The notes below the pieces were generated by a model. It worked only from the letters and a program-made list of their open reading frames with translations, had not been told where the DNA came from and searched no databases. Shown piece by piece: positions 1-12,504 of a DNA stretch of 64,000 bases. How positions within the stretch are numbered: the first letter of the stretch is position 1; every line of letters begins with the position of its first letter. The position numbers were made by a program, and so were the translations under genes. Source of the DNA: Cadophora sp. MPI-SDFR-AT-0126 (lineage: Eukaryota; Ascomycota; Leotiomycetes; Helotiales; Ploettnerulaceae); NCBI GenBank assembly GCA_020747065.1, contig JAGMVK010000018.1, positions 1,141,274 through 1,205,273 of the forward strand, in the 5' to 3' direction.

Positions 1-691
1 TGAGGAATGTGGACGCCCGAAAACCTGCCACAAGCAGGAGATACGCCCAAAGCGAAATTAGAACGCCTGCTCAGAGGAATGAAGCAACAACCCAGACTTC
101 ATAGCCTATGGTGACGATAACGATATGACGCGCCGGAAATACGGACTGGTCTGCATGCGTGGTTTCATTCGATAATGCGATTTTGCGCTGTTGAGTCTAA
201 GTACACAAAGCAGTGGATACACCAGTGCTCTCACTCCCAAACCAGTGATGCATGCTTCAGGCAGCACATGTATGTTTCCACCTTCCTATGTATCGTTGAC
301 CCTCTCTATGCTCCCCATTAACAAACCGGCCTCTCTAGCGCGAGAGGAGCCTCGAACAATCGTGCAAATCAAGGGACTTCTGTCTAATACCGAACCCTTT
401 CGAAACCAGAACGCCGAAAATGCATGTGTAAAAACAGGATCAAGTACCCAGTGAGACCGCCAGATGCAGGTGTATCCAGAGTATTCCGCCTTGGAATTCA
501 TTAAGAAGTCGCTCCCTGGTGTGATGTTAAAAGGCATGGGGAATCTATGCAATCGCTAAACAGAGGAGTCGTTATGGCCATCATATATGACCAACCGTGG
601 AGTCTTCCAAAAACGGGGATCGGCAATCTTGGCTACCCATGAATAGATAAGAAAAACTTTTGTGGAATAGGGATTATGGCTGCTCTGGACT
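1..691. other. Intergenic, no gene recognised
   Basis: This stretch lies downstream of the RGS gene, which ends at 692 on the minus strand. Only short open frames without codon-level or family support are present. I see no tRNA, repeat or conserved motif. It probably holds the 3' UTR and terminator of the RGS gene plus spacer. Confidence 0.5.
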
Positions 692-3005
692 TCACCGATT
701 GGATCGGCTCATGCTACGTTCGGGGACCCCCGAGGCATTGTTTCGGGGGACGATGGAATCGAAGTCGTAAGTCTTGAGCGTCTGCTCGTATTTAGAGCTC
801 TTCATGAATTTGGGGACCGAGTCCTACGTCGCGCATTAGTAAGTAGATAGAGACAGGGGAATCAAAAAGTACTCACGCTAGCCATGAGCTTGAAAACAGA
901 CAACTGTGCTTCTTCGAAAAGCTTCGTGACCTCTTTGAGACTTTCGATCATCGCAGAATCTTGCCCTACGGCCTTGGTCATTCTGGTTGCCAGTTGGTTT
1001 CGCAGCAGATGGTCGATATTGAGCTCGCAAGGTGATCCAGGTGCCAGGAATGCGTTGTATATGCCATATGCAGAAGCCATGGTTTCCTTGACAGAATCTA
1101 GATTGCCTCCCGAACTGCCTCTCGATGGAGAATTGGACTTGATTGCAATCTTGCATGACTTGAGAAATTCGTCTACGTCGAGGTAGAATGAGAGATTCTC
1201 CTCACAATGGGTGTCCCGTAGGTTTTCTCGGAAGAGCAAGCGAAGCGACGGATCGTTCAATATCTTATCGAGCTTCTGAGTATTGGAGTCTCGAGAGACA
1301 CCAGCTCTAGCGGCAGTGTTTGATCCCTCTCCGCCTTCAGAAGTGCGCTCCCGAGATGTCATGTTGACGACGTCCTTGCCCTTTTGCGTCATCTGGTAAA
1401 TTCCATGCTTGGTGGGTTGGAAAATCGCAGACTTGTCTCTCTCCTGTGGCGAGAATTGAGCAAGGTAAGCTCTATCCTGCTGAACACACCAAATTAATTC
1501 CTGTTCCAAGAAAAGGGTCGCAATCTCGGTTGTTTCTCTGCGGTCCACGGTTGTGCAACAATCCATCAGCCAGTCCGTGGCAGCCTTTCCGGTGAAAGTT
1601 TGATACATAGTCCGGGGCGGCGAACCAATCTTGCGCTCGTTGGCCATTCTCACACCTGCAATTCCATCCTTGTACTCACTGAGCGAGTCAGAATCAGCAG
1701 AGCTTGTGCTGCTCTTAATGTTTGGACCATTTTGGCCGACAAATCTACGAAAGATGACTTCGATCGTACCACGATCGGAAGAGAGTTTATCTGTTGTCGA
1801 ATCTCGCTCAAGAATAACTAGTTGCATTGTGTTCCTAGAAGAGTTCACGAGCTCGGTGACATGCTTCTGCTGGATTCCATTCTTGGCACAGAATCTCTCC
1901 AAGACGTGGATGCCTTTTGGGGTCAACTGCCAGACCGAACTCTTCATTGTAAATTCCTTCGCTTGCTTGCCATCCGCAGACTCAATGAATCTTGCATCCA
2001 GAAATCTTTGGCAGACAGATCGAGCCATTTCACGAGCCATAGAAAATGTAGTGGTAGTCGTGGTCGTGACGATTCGAGAGGGGTCTTTGGGGTCTGGCAT
2101 ACGGTTTGATTGGGAGAATTTGAGTGATCCCAGGTTGTTTATGGCTTCTTCTGACAGGAAAGAGTGTTCGACTCGTGTCAGGCGTACGCGATGAGGAGCA
2201 AGTGGAAGGCTAACTACCAGAGTTGCGAATAGATCCTTGAAATCCTATACACAAGTTAGCATATACATCGTAGAGACAATCTAGTCGCCCTTACTCTCGT
2301 AAACGGTCTGTCATCGGACGTCATGCGCAGCAAGCGCGAGGAAGTTTGGTGCATCTTGTTGAAGTTTGTTTGTGGCAGAACGATGGGAGCGGGTGTATCG
2401 GAGGCTGTATTTGAATACGCCTGGGAAGGGGGGTTTGTCTCTAGCAAAGAATTTCGAAGTTGATTTGTATTCGACGTTTCCGATCTTTTATGAGGTATGG
2501 TGGGGGTAGAGTTACTGTGGTAGTTCGTCGACGGGTTGCTATTGTCCCTGGTGCTATTGTCCCGCGTATCTAGCTGTGAATAGGTGTTGCTATTATTCAG
2601 TTCGCTTGTAGGAGAACTCTGTGCGGTACGATATAAACTGCCGGACGAGGGTCGATTTCGAATCGACGGTTCGGAGAAGCTCGCAATGGCACTCGAGGTC
2701 TTGTCAAGGGCCAATGCTGCCAACGACAACAGCCCACCACGATTCTGCTTGGACGAGGCAGGGGAATGTGTCGACTGGCGATTCTTGCTGAAGGTGCTCA
2801 GTCGATTCGAAGTGTTGAGGAGTGCTGCTGGAGTAGCAGAGGATGTGACTGAATCTGCGATCGAATGAGCGGATTGGACGATTGGAGGGTCCTTGGACGT
2901 GGACGAAGACGAAGAAGGGCGCTTGAGAGATGTCAGGTGGTCGGCGGATGCTTGAGGAAGCGAGTGAGTAGTGGAGAGTTGTGTGGACTGAGAGATGGCG
3001 GCCAT
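692..3005 (-). CDS. flbA: Regulator of G-protein signalling, FlbA/Sst2 type (DEP-DEP-RGS)
   Basis: GTPase-activating protein for a heterotrimeric G-protein alpha subunit; in Aspergillus FlbA it restrains vegetative growth signalling and permits conidiation, and in yeast Sst2 it desensitises pheromone signalling. Model of three exons: 3005-2295, 2244-877, 823-692, with introns of 50 and 53 bp (donors GTAAGG and GTGAGT). It gives 736 aa. The Ser/Thr-rich N-terminus (about 1-225) is disordered. DEP-like segments lie near 238-360 and 450-527, and the RGS domain near 561-725 (LDKILNDPSLRLLF, then CEENLSFYLDVDEFL). The last exon supplies the end of the RGS fold (DSVPKFMKSSKYEQ). The ATG at 3005 is the first in-frame methionine of the upstream exon. 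The upstream 1.2 kb is full of simple repeats, as expected of a long regulated leader. Orthology to FlbA rather than another fungal RGS protein rests on the DEP-RGS layout. Confidence 0.93.
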
Positions 3006-3621
3006 CTAAGGTCCTAGGACAGGGAGGTGGAGGTGTAGATAGGTTGGGGTGAAAGGATGTTTGACGAGGAGGCACGCCAAGCAGTAGCAGAGCAGCAAAA
3101 AGCAGAGCAGAGCAAAGCAAGCAAGTGAAGATCCTACCTAGCGTTTAGCGTGGAGAACGATGTACATGGATGATGTGCCTAACGGGAAGAGTCTGAGGAG
3201 CAGGAGGAGGAAGACGAGACGAGGACGAGGACGAGGACGGGGGGGTGGATGAAGGATCCACCAAGTCGGGGCCAGACGTCGGTGTTCTGGTCTGTGTCTG
3301 ATGAAGAGGACTCCTGTCTCTTGCCTGCAAGTGGGAATTGGAGCAATTGAAGCTGTGCAGGAATGCTTGTCTGATGTCCAGGACGGGGTGGATAGAGATG
3401 ACAATTAGTGCTGCTGTTGCAGTTGCGTGCAGGGAAGGCAGAGGACGAAGAGGCTCATAGGTTGAGACCGGAGCGTGAGGGGCGTGTAGCGTGGCGTGGG
3501 CATTCGGAGGAAGTCAAGGTAATAATAAATAAATGATAAGAAGTAAGGGTAAGGAAGGAAGGTAGGCGGATGAGATGTAGCAAGGTATGGTTTATAGAAA
3601 GGACGAATGAGTGCCTGTGTG

Positions 3622-3642
3622 GGTAGGTAGGTAGGTAGGTAG
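3622..3642. repeat. GTAG tetranucleotide microsatellite
   Basis: About five tandem GTAG units in the presumed FlbA leader or promoter. It reads open in some frames, but the resulting low-complexity peptide is not evidence of a gene. Confidence 0.8.
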
Positions 3643-4005
3643 AAAAACAAAAAGGGGAGAAGAGGATAATCGGTATCGGTATCGGTATTCAGCTCAACCT
3701 CAATAATAGTAGCAGCAGTGATGGGATGTTTGGTTTGGGTAGGGTTGGGTTTGATTGGGTTGGGTTGGTTTGGTTCGGTGCGCTCCCATGTGGTCAAGAA
3801 GAGTCAAGTCAAGTCCTGTCAAATCCTGTCCTGTCCTGTCAAGTCCAGTCAAAGAGAGTAGCATCAGCAGCAGCCGCCTACTACGGAGGCGATGAATGTG
3901 GGTAGGTAGGTGGGTAGTAAATCGTACTGTAGAGGGCGCTGTGGTGGATATTCGATGTCGTCTCCATAAAGCGAAGGGAGGCTGCTTTTGGCATGGGGTT
4001 CATCT

Positions 4006-4064
4006 GGGCAGGGCAGGGCAGGGCAGTCCAGGGCAGGGCAGTCCAGGGCAGGGCAGTCCAGGGC
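4006..4064. repeat. 15-bp minisatellite
   Basis: Tandem copies of a unit reading GTCCAGGGCAGGGCA, about three to four copies, about 1 kb upstream of the FlbA start codon. G is confined to one strand, giving strong strand asymmetry. Confidence 0.85.
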
Positions 4065-4165
4065 CTTGGCTTGGCTCTGGCTTTGGTCGTCCTGTTGTTG
4101 TTTCTCAGTGCCCGCTGACTGACTGACTGACTGGCACTTATGCAGAGAGTGTTGTTTTCTTCCCC

Positions 4166-4176
4166 CCTCTCCTCTC

Positions 4177-4220
<44 letters not shown>
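4166..4220. repeat. CT dinucleotide tract
   Basis: A pyrimidine run, first CTCCT-like and then pure CT, about 55 bp long. Read from the FlbA side (minus strand) it is a GA tract, a common fungal promoter or leader feature. Confidence 0.85.
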
Positions 4221-7200
4221 CTGTCCCGCACCACAAAGTAGACATGGACCTGGATCTGCCGACCAGTCTTTCCTTGCCTTGCCTTGCCTAACCTACTCTT
4301 TGTTACCTGCTCGCCGCCCTACGGTCTAGAAGACACCGGGCAGATACAGTACGGTACAGTACTGTAATGCAGATCGAGCTTCCTCGTGCTCGTTCTCGTG
4401 GCAGCAGGGATATTGCTGTAAAACGCAACCCACCCACACTACTGCACCAGCAAGTACCCTGGCTGATCCATCCATTCGTCGCACAATAATTCGTCCGCTA
4501 AAGCCCCCCTGACCTTCGAATTGTTCGAGAGGCCCTTCTGTCCGCACGCCAAGCCAAAATTGCCACGCTGCCTGAATCGCCCTAGAACCGTGCGTGTGCA
4601 CATGCGCGTGGCATGGATGGATGAGAGCAGCACGCACGCACGCATGTATGCAGGGGTGTTTCGGAGAGAAAGGACGGTTGGGGACGGACGGGTTGGCGGT
4701 CTCGGAGGTAAGATGAGGTCAGGTCAGGTAAGATAAGGTGAGGTGAAATGGAAAAATGAAAGTAATAACCGCCAACCGCCAGCCCATCAACGACAAATAC
4801 GACAAGCTACCTTTACGGCAGGAGTGGAAAATAAGACGCGTATGGAGCCAGTCTTTACTCTTAACCAGTTTTTACGACATACAGTTGCATCTCACCGACT
4901 ACCAAGATCTCCAAGTGTGATATGGCACTGCTAGGCGGACTGATATTCTACTTCCTAAAATGTACCCATCCGGGATCCCTTCCAACCTCGGTCTCATCAA
5001 CCATTTGATTCTTACATGAAAGATGAGTGAGCTACGGCCCGAGCAGACTCGTTGAGCTCGGGATGGCCGTCTCTCGTGGCGTGGATGTGATGAATTCTGT
5101 CGGCCTTCATGGTTCCGACCCCTACAACAAATTGAAGGCAGTGGTAGATTCTTGTTAGTGTTCGTATGAGCATGAGGGGAAACAACATAGTATCAGGGTC
5201 ATAACTCTGCAGATTCTCGTCTCGTCATATCGAACCGAAATCTTGTAGACCCAGCCCAGTATGCGATCAGACTGGTGTGCGATGTGCTTTGGGAGACTGT
5301 TTGCACACATAGACCATTGTACTAGCATTCACAGCTTGAGTTACGTTCTCCTGCTGTACAACACATACTTCCGACAATTCGGTCGAGGCAATCCGAGGAG
5401 AGGATCCTCCGCATCGGGCACCGACATGTTGCCATGCTGTTCAATGAGCGCTCGTGCGTACGACTTGCTGCAGATAATCGCATATCTAAGAGAACCTGAT
5501 TCTTCGGCTAGGCAGTAAATGGCTTACATCTACTCGACTTTCTACGTCTCTTCTTGGAACCTCTGCGGTTGAACGGTGTCAATCGCTACCGGATTGAAAC
5601 AAGCAACCACATCTTTCACGAGAAGTAAGGATACTGTTGACAGCATGATCTACATGTACTTAAACTTCCTATCCCAGCGCCCACGGAGCCTGTCATCTCT
5701 CTGATGAAAGATCCCCTTGCATGTTGAAGAAAGCTTGAAGTCCGTATCCGCTTTGAGCTTCGGGGATCTTAAATGAAGCTCAATTATCAAGACACGGTAG
5801 GAGGCATCATAAGGGGTTCCAGGAGTCAAGCTCGTAGATCATTTTCCTTCTAGAAGCCTGAGACGACAGGGCTGAGAAGAAATGGCATAAATGTCTTACA
5901 TCGGGGCTAGGGTCTAAATCTGTTTCTAAGATTAAAGAACCGGTACTGTAGGTGTGTGGTAACCCTGTCCCCTGACGGCGTGTGTTTTGCGGTTCTGCAA
6001 AATTAACCGGCCACAGCAAACTATCGATTAAACGTTTTCATCTGTAGAACACGCTCGACTGAAAGATCTTGGAATCAAGCAAACGCCGACAATCTGAACG
6101 TCAGACCTCGAGGTAGACTCACATTTTGCAAAGGCGGGCAGAAACGATCGGGTCTCGGTTCGGTGCGGCCGTGATGAAGCAGTGGTGAAGCCGAGTGCAT
6201 GCTCTGCAGGCAGAGCAACTGCACAACACATTCTGCATAGGAACATTGCACCCGAGGCATCATCTTCGGCAGCGACTACCCTTTCCATTGAAAGAAGGCA
6301 AATTGGTGATCGTCATCTAAATTAAAGGTTCCAGCCCACGGCATCCAAGGGGTCAGACTGGCCCGTTCCTGTTCTACTTCGCGAAGTCTTCTTCAGTTTG
6401 AGAGATGTTCAGATGGTTTGTCTCGTTCATCTCCAGTCACTCATATATTAGGCTTCTCCGGTGCTTCGGGATGAATAGGAGATGCTCTCGTCCAAAGCCA
6501 GACAAGTGAGCTGAAAGTACCACAGGAAGTTGTCAGTACAATGTGAAGGCCATGGCCGTGGAGGGATCGACGGGACAGAACGTTGAATGCATCTGCGCGG
6601 GCACACGACATGATTCATTAAACGAGATGTTGACTTTTGTATTACTCACTCTAGAGCTCGCTTGCGCTTCCCTGTCATCGCTGTCTCTTGTGTGGCAGGC
6701 AGGCATCGGGAGGGGGGGTCGGGGTAGAATGAATAATGAACTTCACAACGAACGGAGGTGGGGGTGAGGTGCAGACAAGCGTCAGCGAACAGTTCTAATC
6801 TGTAAGCTGCACTTCAGTTACAAGCAAGAGCCAGCCATCCAAGAAGGTATACCCGCAGTTGCTAAGAGCCTTCGCGCCATGGTGATCGACCACCAAGAGC
6901 AAAGCAAATTCCAAGCAAACTCTGAATAATAGAAATACAAAACTGATGTTTTTTGAAAGTGCGGTGTGGGCAGGGCTAGCGAGGCTCCTGCGACGCCATT
7001 TGCTGGAGCCGATTGATTGTGAGTAATTCCACCTTCCTTACCTGCCTGCCCTGGCATGCCATGCCCATGTGAAGAGCAGAGTGGGTGGGTGGGTGGGTGA
7101 GTGAGTGGTAAAGCAGCATTGGGGAACGAACCGATCCCAGGTTTGCGCGCTGCACAGGCGACAGGATAGGAACCGTACAGCACAGCACAGCAAAGCACTA

Positions 7201-10200
7201 CCGCACTAACTTCCTTCATATTATTTCCGTCACGGCTCTACTGACGGAAAAGAGCTTTAGCCGGACTAGGGAAGGACGGGGGGGGCATTAGCCTTGTTTC
7301 CGATGTGACCACGTTGTGTGTGTGCGTGCGGGCGGGCCAAGGTGGAAAGTTCAAAGTGGGGCGCCACGCGCCAGAACGTACTGTAAGTAGGCCGGCCCCC
7401 TGGACCCTGGACCCTGGACTCAATTCATGGCGAGTGGAGTGTGGTGTACAGTAGTACTGTACAGTAGTGTCAGACCACCACATGGAATGTCAGGATTGTC
7501 ATTGGTCAGTAATGAGTGAGTGAGTGAGTGAGTGAGTGCTTCAAGTCTTTTTTCCCCCTTCTTCTTCTCTTTCTGCGCAAGTCGCGACGCAGATAGGGAA
7601 CATGTGGTTCGTAGCACGCACACTCCCCCTTGAGGCTAAGGCGAAAGCTACGGTAAGACTACAGCCAGGCGTGCGCTAGCCGGGGCTCGAGGCTGATCTT
7701 GTCTGCTTACAAGATCGGCCAAAAATGCGAAAGAAGACAAGGAAAGCAGGGGCATGTTCGGCACTTACGGGCAAAGAAAGGAAATAGGACCAATTGCGAT
7801 GAAAAACAAACAGCACTCTTCTGGTAAGAGGTAAGAGGAATGTGCACGTGCTTTTACTTTTGCTTTTGCTACCATTTGTAAAGTCGGGAGATTTTCCGGC
7901 TCTGAGGAAAGGAAGTAAAGGAAGTACTTCGTGTGAGTTGAGGCAGCTAAGATCTATCTGCCTCTCAAATCGCCTCCCCATTTATCCATGCCTACCATGG
8001 TACATTACATCCACGCCGCCTGTGTCTTGATCTTCTCTTTCCACGGCTCTATTCTTGATTGAAAGATCGTGCCCTAAAGACCCCATCGTCATGTGCCGTA
8101 TCGTATCTCACCGTTATGTCCCGAGTAGCTTCGTCACCAAAACAACTCGGGCTAAACTCTAACTGCCTTCTCGCATGACCCAGTGCCGCAACCAGGAGCT
8201 GCATGCCAACGAATCCATGACTGACCGCATTATTGTATTGCTTGTCCCTGTCCATCTCCTTGTCCCAGAGCCAAAACAAAGCTATGTATCGTTGCTCGCT
8301 GTACGGAGTACGGAGGTACTAGATACTATTGTGCGGACATTATTGTAGCCAGCGCCTTGCGGGCTGGCGCAAGAGTGGAAGACGGCGGAACGAATAGCAG
8401 TGAGAGATGCAGGTATCATAACACCGCATCAAAAAGCTTCAGGGTTGCTGAAACATCTTACTGGCCATCCAGGATCCAGTAATCATCCTCCAGCACCCCT
8501 GCAACGAACTCCTATGTCCCCGTCAACGTTTCGGCCGTACTACTGAGATGACGTTCTCGGACTTCCAATCTAAATGAGGGTACACGAGATTCCATCCATC
8601 CATCCCTCCAACGAAAAAATAGAATTGTTCCATGAACCTTCCAGAATAGCGGGAGCTGCATCACCCTTGCACTGTGGATGTTCACAATGGCAGGGTGGCA
8701 GCCTGCTTTCCAGCTCACCTCCTCAAGCTCGCATTACTTCGCAGCAGCCACAATAATCTCTGACAAAGGATGGCAGGCAAGATTCAGCCGCGACTCTCTC
8801 GTATGGCTGTGCTGGCTATCACTTTCATTTGCGCCTTTTTGACCACTTGATACCACGACAACACAAGCTCTCAATGTCCTAGAGGTCCCAGGCCAAGGTT
8901 TTCGGACAAACTGCTACAAGTAAGAGAAAGGGACCAGGAGCGTATGATCGCCAAAAATTCGCCGCTTACCCATTCATCTCCACCTCGTAAGCCTTTTCAT
9001 TTCCTTCTTTTCTTCTTTTCTCCTTCCGTAATCATTCCGAGGCGCTTCCAGAAGGTTTCATCGAATCATCCTTGGCTTGTGGCCCCCCTTTTCCTCCGCT
9101 TCGCAGGAATGCATCGTATGCAGCTGCGCCGCTGAGCTGGGGTGCAAATCAAACAAACCCAATCTCGCTCCCGAGATGTGTTTGATCCACTGCCACGTTG
9201 TTGTTTCTGACCGACGGCCCGGATATGGCGCTTAGACTTCCGGGGCTGCCCTCAAATCATCAATAAATTATACGCGTTAAGGTACAGCACGGTATATGAT
9301 TAAACATAGATCTAGAACTTCAAGGGCTGGCTCTATATGACCCTTTGGTACGTAGGTTACGTTTCTTGGCTCGATTTATGCCCTTTGTCTCCTACTTCAT
9401 CTCATGCAAGCCACGAATCCGTACCCAATACTTTTCATGCAATCTGCTCGCCAACAGCTCTCTGTTTCTTGCATTCCATCCTAGACTTGCATCTCTTCTC
9501 GGGACGGTCGACAAAATCGCAACTTGTGAACGTTTCACTCCATTCATGTGTCTTTGAATTCGAAGTTTTCCCTCGAATCGGGTGATACCTGAAGGAAATT
9601 ACAAGGCAATGCACGGGATGGCGAAGAACTGTTGTGCTTCCACAGGTGAAGAATCTTCGTCGCCGCAGTTCGTTCCCAGTGTCACAAGAATACATCATCA
9701 AAGGCTACATTTCCTTCCGTTTCCTTTTGAGCTGCCGTTTCCCGCAGATGTCGTGGTCGCGTCAGGAGGTAGAAGTAAGTATATTGCGATTTTGTGGCTT
9801 CACGACCCAGAAAGCGTTTGTCTTCCGAAACTGAGATCTTCGGATGTGAATAGGTGTCCGGCATCGTGCGAGAGGCTGCATGTCTAGAGACGCGCGCAAA
9901 TATACTGTTCATTATGACCTGCAGAGTCTGGACATGAATACGCTCCTCTGTCTCTGTACAGGGCAAACAGACTGATGACCTCCTTGCGAGAAGTGTCACT
10001 GAAAGGTCAAGCGCTTAAACAGGAGGGAAGTTGGACTATTGGTCTCCTGCATTCAACGCATGTCTCCCTTTGGGCCAATTCTATTCCTGTGCTCACACTG
10101 AAGAGATGGTATCAGAGTGTCTATCTTCTTCTGGCAAGTCGGGAGACTTCCTGCACATACGACTCTACCTGCTGTTGAGACGAATTTACACCAACAAACG

Positions 10201-10748
10201 TGACGACTCTCAGAACCAACATGCCAGGGTGGAGATCCCAGACACGCCGGTAACCTGTAGGTAAGCTGTCTATGAAGTAGAGCATCCGGGCGCCGACTGG
10301 CTCATGAAGGAAGGTTAAAATCTATGTAAATAGGCTAGGTGGGAAAGAAGGGCTCTCTTATTGACCAGTGCATGTACTTGTATCGGCGTCTTCTTCGCAG
10401 CAATCCCGAGGAGAGTTGCTTGTGTTGTATTCCATGAGTTTTCAGGTACATTCGCATGTGGCTTGACTGTAATCACCTCAGAAGAGATATATGTGGACAT
10501 GGGGAGCAGGTTACCCAAGGAGTTGAGTCGCTGAGTACCGTCACGACGAGTCAGCGAGCAAACACAATGCCGAGTTCTTCAGGCCTTTCGAAAAGCCTGA
10601 GTTCCTAAATAGCAAGATTTCGACCATTTTGTGGCCAAAACCATGTCCATCTCCATCTCCAAATCATCCACCAATTTCCGCACATAAGTCCTGTGAACAC
10701 CAGACGCCACTGCCTTTCGCTAAGCACGACTCCCTAATAAATACTTGC

Positions 10749-12086
10749 TCAGATATTCATGGGCCCTGAATCTCTTCTCCAGCCCTTCTGCCGCATATTG
10801 TCCTCAATCCCCTTCCAAATGCTTTCCACTACCTCTCTGTCCCGCCATCTACTTGCTGGTGGCGCACCTGCACTGTACTTGTCAACTTGAGTAGAAAATA
10901 CGCCTCTTCCCCATCCTCTAACCGTATCTGGCGGATTATCTCCTCTCCATCCTACATAAATTCCTAATGTATGCTTGAACAGCTCGGTAGGTTGCTGCCA
11001 CTTGTAGGTCTTGAACTGCCAAGCTTGTCCCGTGGTGAAGACAGCCACAACTCGATTCCAGTACTCTGGTTTGAATTGCTCGGGTGTATCCACAAGAATA
11101 AATCGAATGGGGCGAGTCGCGTCAATGGAGGGAATCAGGCGTTGGGTGTGCAGAAGCGTCGAGGAAGAGCTAGACGATGCGCTGACAGATTCGGGTGGGA
11201 CATACAAGCCATTTTCGAGGAAGGCCTTGATGTTTGACAATCGGAGGAGAGAGGAGGCAGATGGTGAAAGCAGGATAATGGGATCGGGGCGTCGGACAGG
11301 AGCTTTGGGATTATGTGCCAGCGTGGGATTAATTGCCGATGCTACTGCTGCTGCCTGTGCAGCCTTGCGTGCATTGAAAGGTGCTGCCAGCTTGCGGACG
11401 TGAGAGAAGTCCTACTGAAAGTCAGGCTCCTTATACAGATGAGCCCATGAAAGGGTAGCAACACATACCGTAGGTTTGATGCCCCGAAGAACACTGTTCC
11501 TATCTCCCAGCCGTCTCTCTCCATTGTAGATTTCCGCCAGTCGGGGATCAATGGTCTTGCCTGGACGACCTTGAGCGCCACTGGTAACTGGCACAATCCC
11601 GCCCTTGACTCCCGAGGCGACTTGCGCCGATGCCGCTGCGCTTGAAGTATCTGATGCCAGAGGCTTGATATACTCAGACTCCTCCGAAGCACCCTCCAGC
11701 CAAGTGATCAAGTCCAATCGTTCGACGAAAGCTAGATTCTGCACCTGCCCCCCAGCACCATCATCGGCTCCGAGCTCCGCATTCAGTTCCTGAGCCGCAC
11801 CATTGTACTCTGGGATCGCAGTCTCCCGCTTTTCCCAGGCAAAGAAGATGCTTCGAAGGTCAACGGGTTTTTCAGAAGAGAAGAAACGCGTGGGTGTTGT
11901 AAGTGGAACCGAGACCTGGGCTGGCGACGAGAATTGAAGGAATGTCGCTTTGGCAAGGCTGAGGTCAACCGCAGAGGCAGAAGATGCATCTGCAGTGATT
12001 GTCGGTATGATAGGACTACCGGCTGATATCGATTGCTTTAAGAGTAGCAATGGGTCATGCAGATCTCCGCCATCGAAAGCCGCCAT
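10749..12086 (-). CDS. cdc73: Cdc73, RNA polymerase II-associated factor (Paf1 complex)
   Basis: Subunit of the Paf1 complex, which travels with RNA polymerase II and promotes histone H2B ubiquitination and H3K4/K36 methylation during elongation. Two exons, 12086-11469 and 11411-10749, with a 57-bp intron (donor GTATGT), phase 0 on both sides; 426 aa. The N-terminal part carries the Cdc73-type helical region (DPLLLLKQSISAG; LVDLRSIFFAWEKRE-like block near 85-100). The C-terminal Ras-like domain (about 260-420) is clear from RPIRFILVDTPEQFKPEYWN and FTTGQAWQFKTYKW. The open frame extends upstream of 11240, where the first possible start is only TTG; splicing supplies the missing middle part. 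The length is normal for fungal Cdc73. Confidence 0.95.
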
Positions 12087-12504
12087 GATGCTGGTTATCT
12101 TGCAACAAAGGTGTTGTTGCGACGCAGCAAGATGTACAAGGTGCGCTCCGAAATATTAAACAGCTGGAAGCTGTATGCCAGCCGAGCCGAGCCGCATGTT
12201 CACGTGATACGGTCATTTCTGACCATGCAATAAGAAGGCGATCCTTCAATAATAAGGCGCTCTTCGATAGATACAATGTTTTATGCTTTGGAAGTGGCAA
12301 TGATGGTCTGACTAGATCTGTAAGGGATCCCAAGAGCTCATTCCGATTTCTTTGTGGCTATTAGGTTTTCTTACAAACAATCCCACCTCTTCTATGTCTT
12401 TTGTCCTTCAAATTCAAATTTCAGCTTCTGCTCATGTATTTCAAGTCGCCATCCTGTGTCACTCCTCTCTCCCGTCTACGGATCCATCAGACTGCCCCTT
12501 CGAA
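12087..12504. promoter_or_regulatory. CDC73 promoter region with a CACGTG box
   Basis: A 418-bp spacer between the CDC73 start codon and the stop of the next gene. It holds a CACGTG at 12201-12206, about 115 bp upstream of the CDC73 ATG, and a direct GCCGA repeat near 12178-12192. CACGTG is bound by bHLH factors such as Cbf1 in yeasts; whether it works here is inference. Confidence 0.4.

Larger units (their letters stand above)
3006..10748. other. 7.7-kb region without a recognisable protein gene
   Basis: Between the FlbA start codon and the CDC73 stop codon I find no ORF with recognisable family content and no plausible multi-exon gene. The base composition is ordinary, unlike the RIP-mutated block at the right end. 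It holds several simple repeats near the FlbA start (GTAG repeats near 3622, a 15-bp minisatellite near 4006, a CT tract near 4166), a perfect 12-bp palindrome TACAGTACTGTA at 4355-4366, tandem TGAG units near 7512 and a tandem TACGGAG motif at 8302-8315. The left part is probably the leader and promoter of FlbA; the rest could hold non-coding transcripts or decayed sequence, which cannot be decided from sequence alone. Confidence 0.5.

Noticed and set aside
3881..4234. 117-codon frame with an Arg/Glu-rich N-terminus
   Set aside because: Produced by the CT tract and the 15-bp minisatellite; no conserved content.
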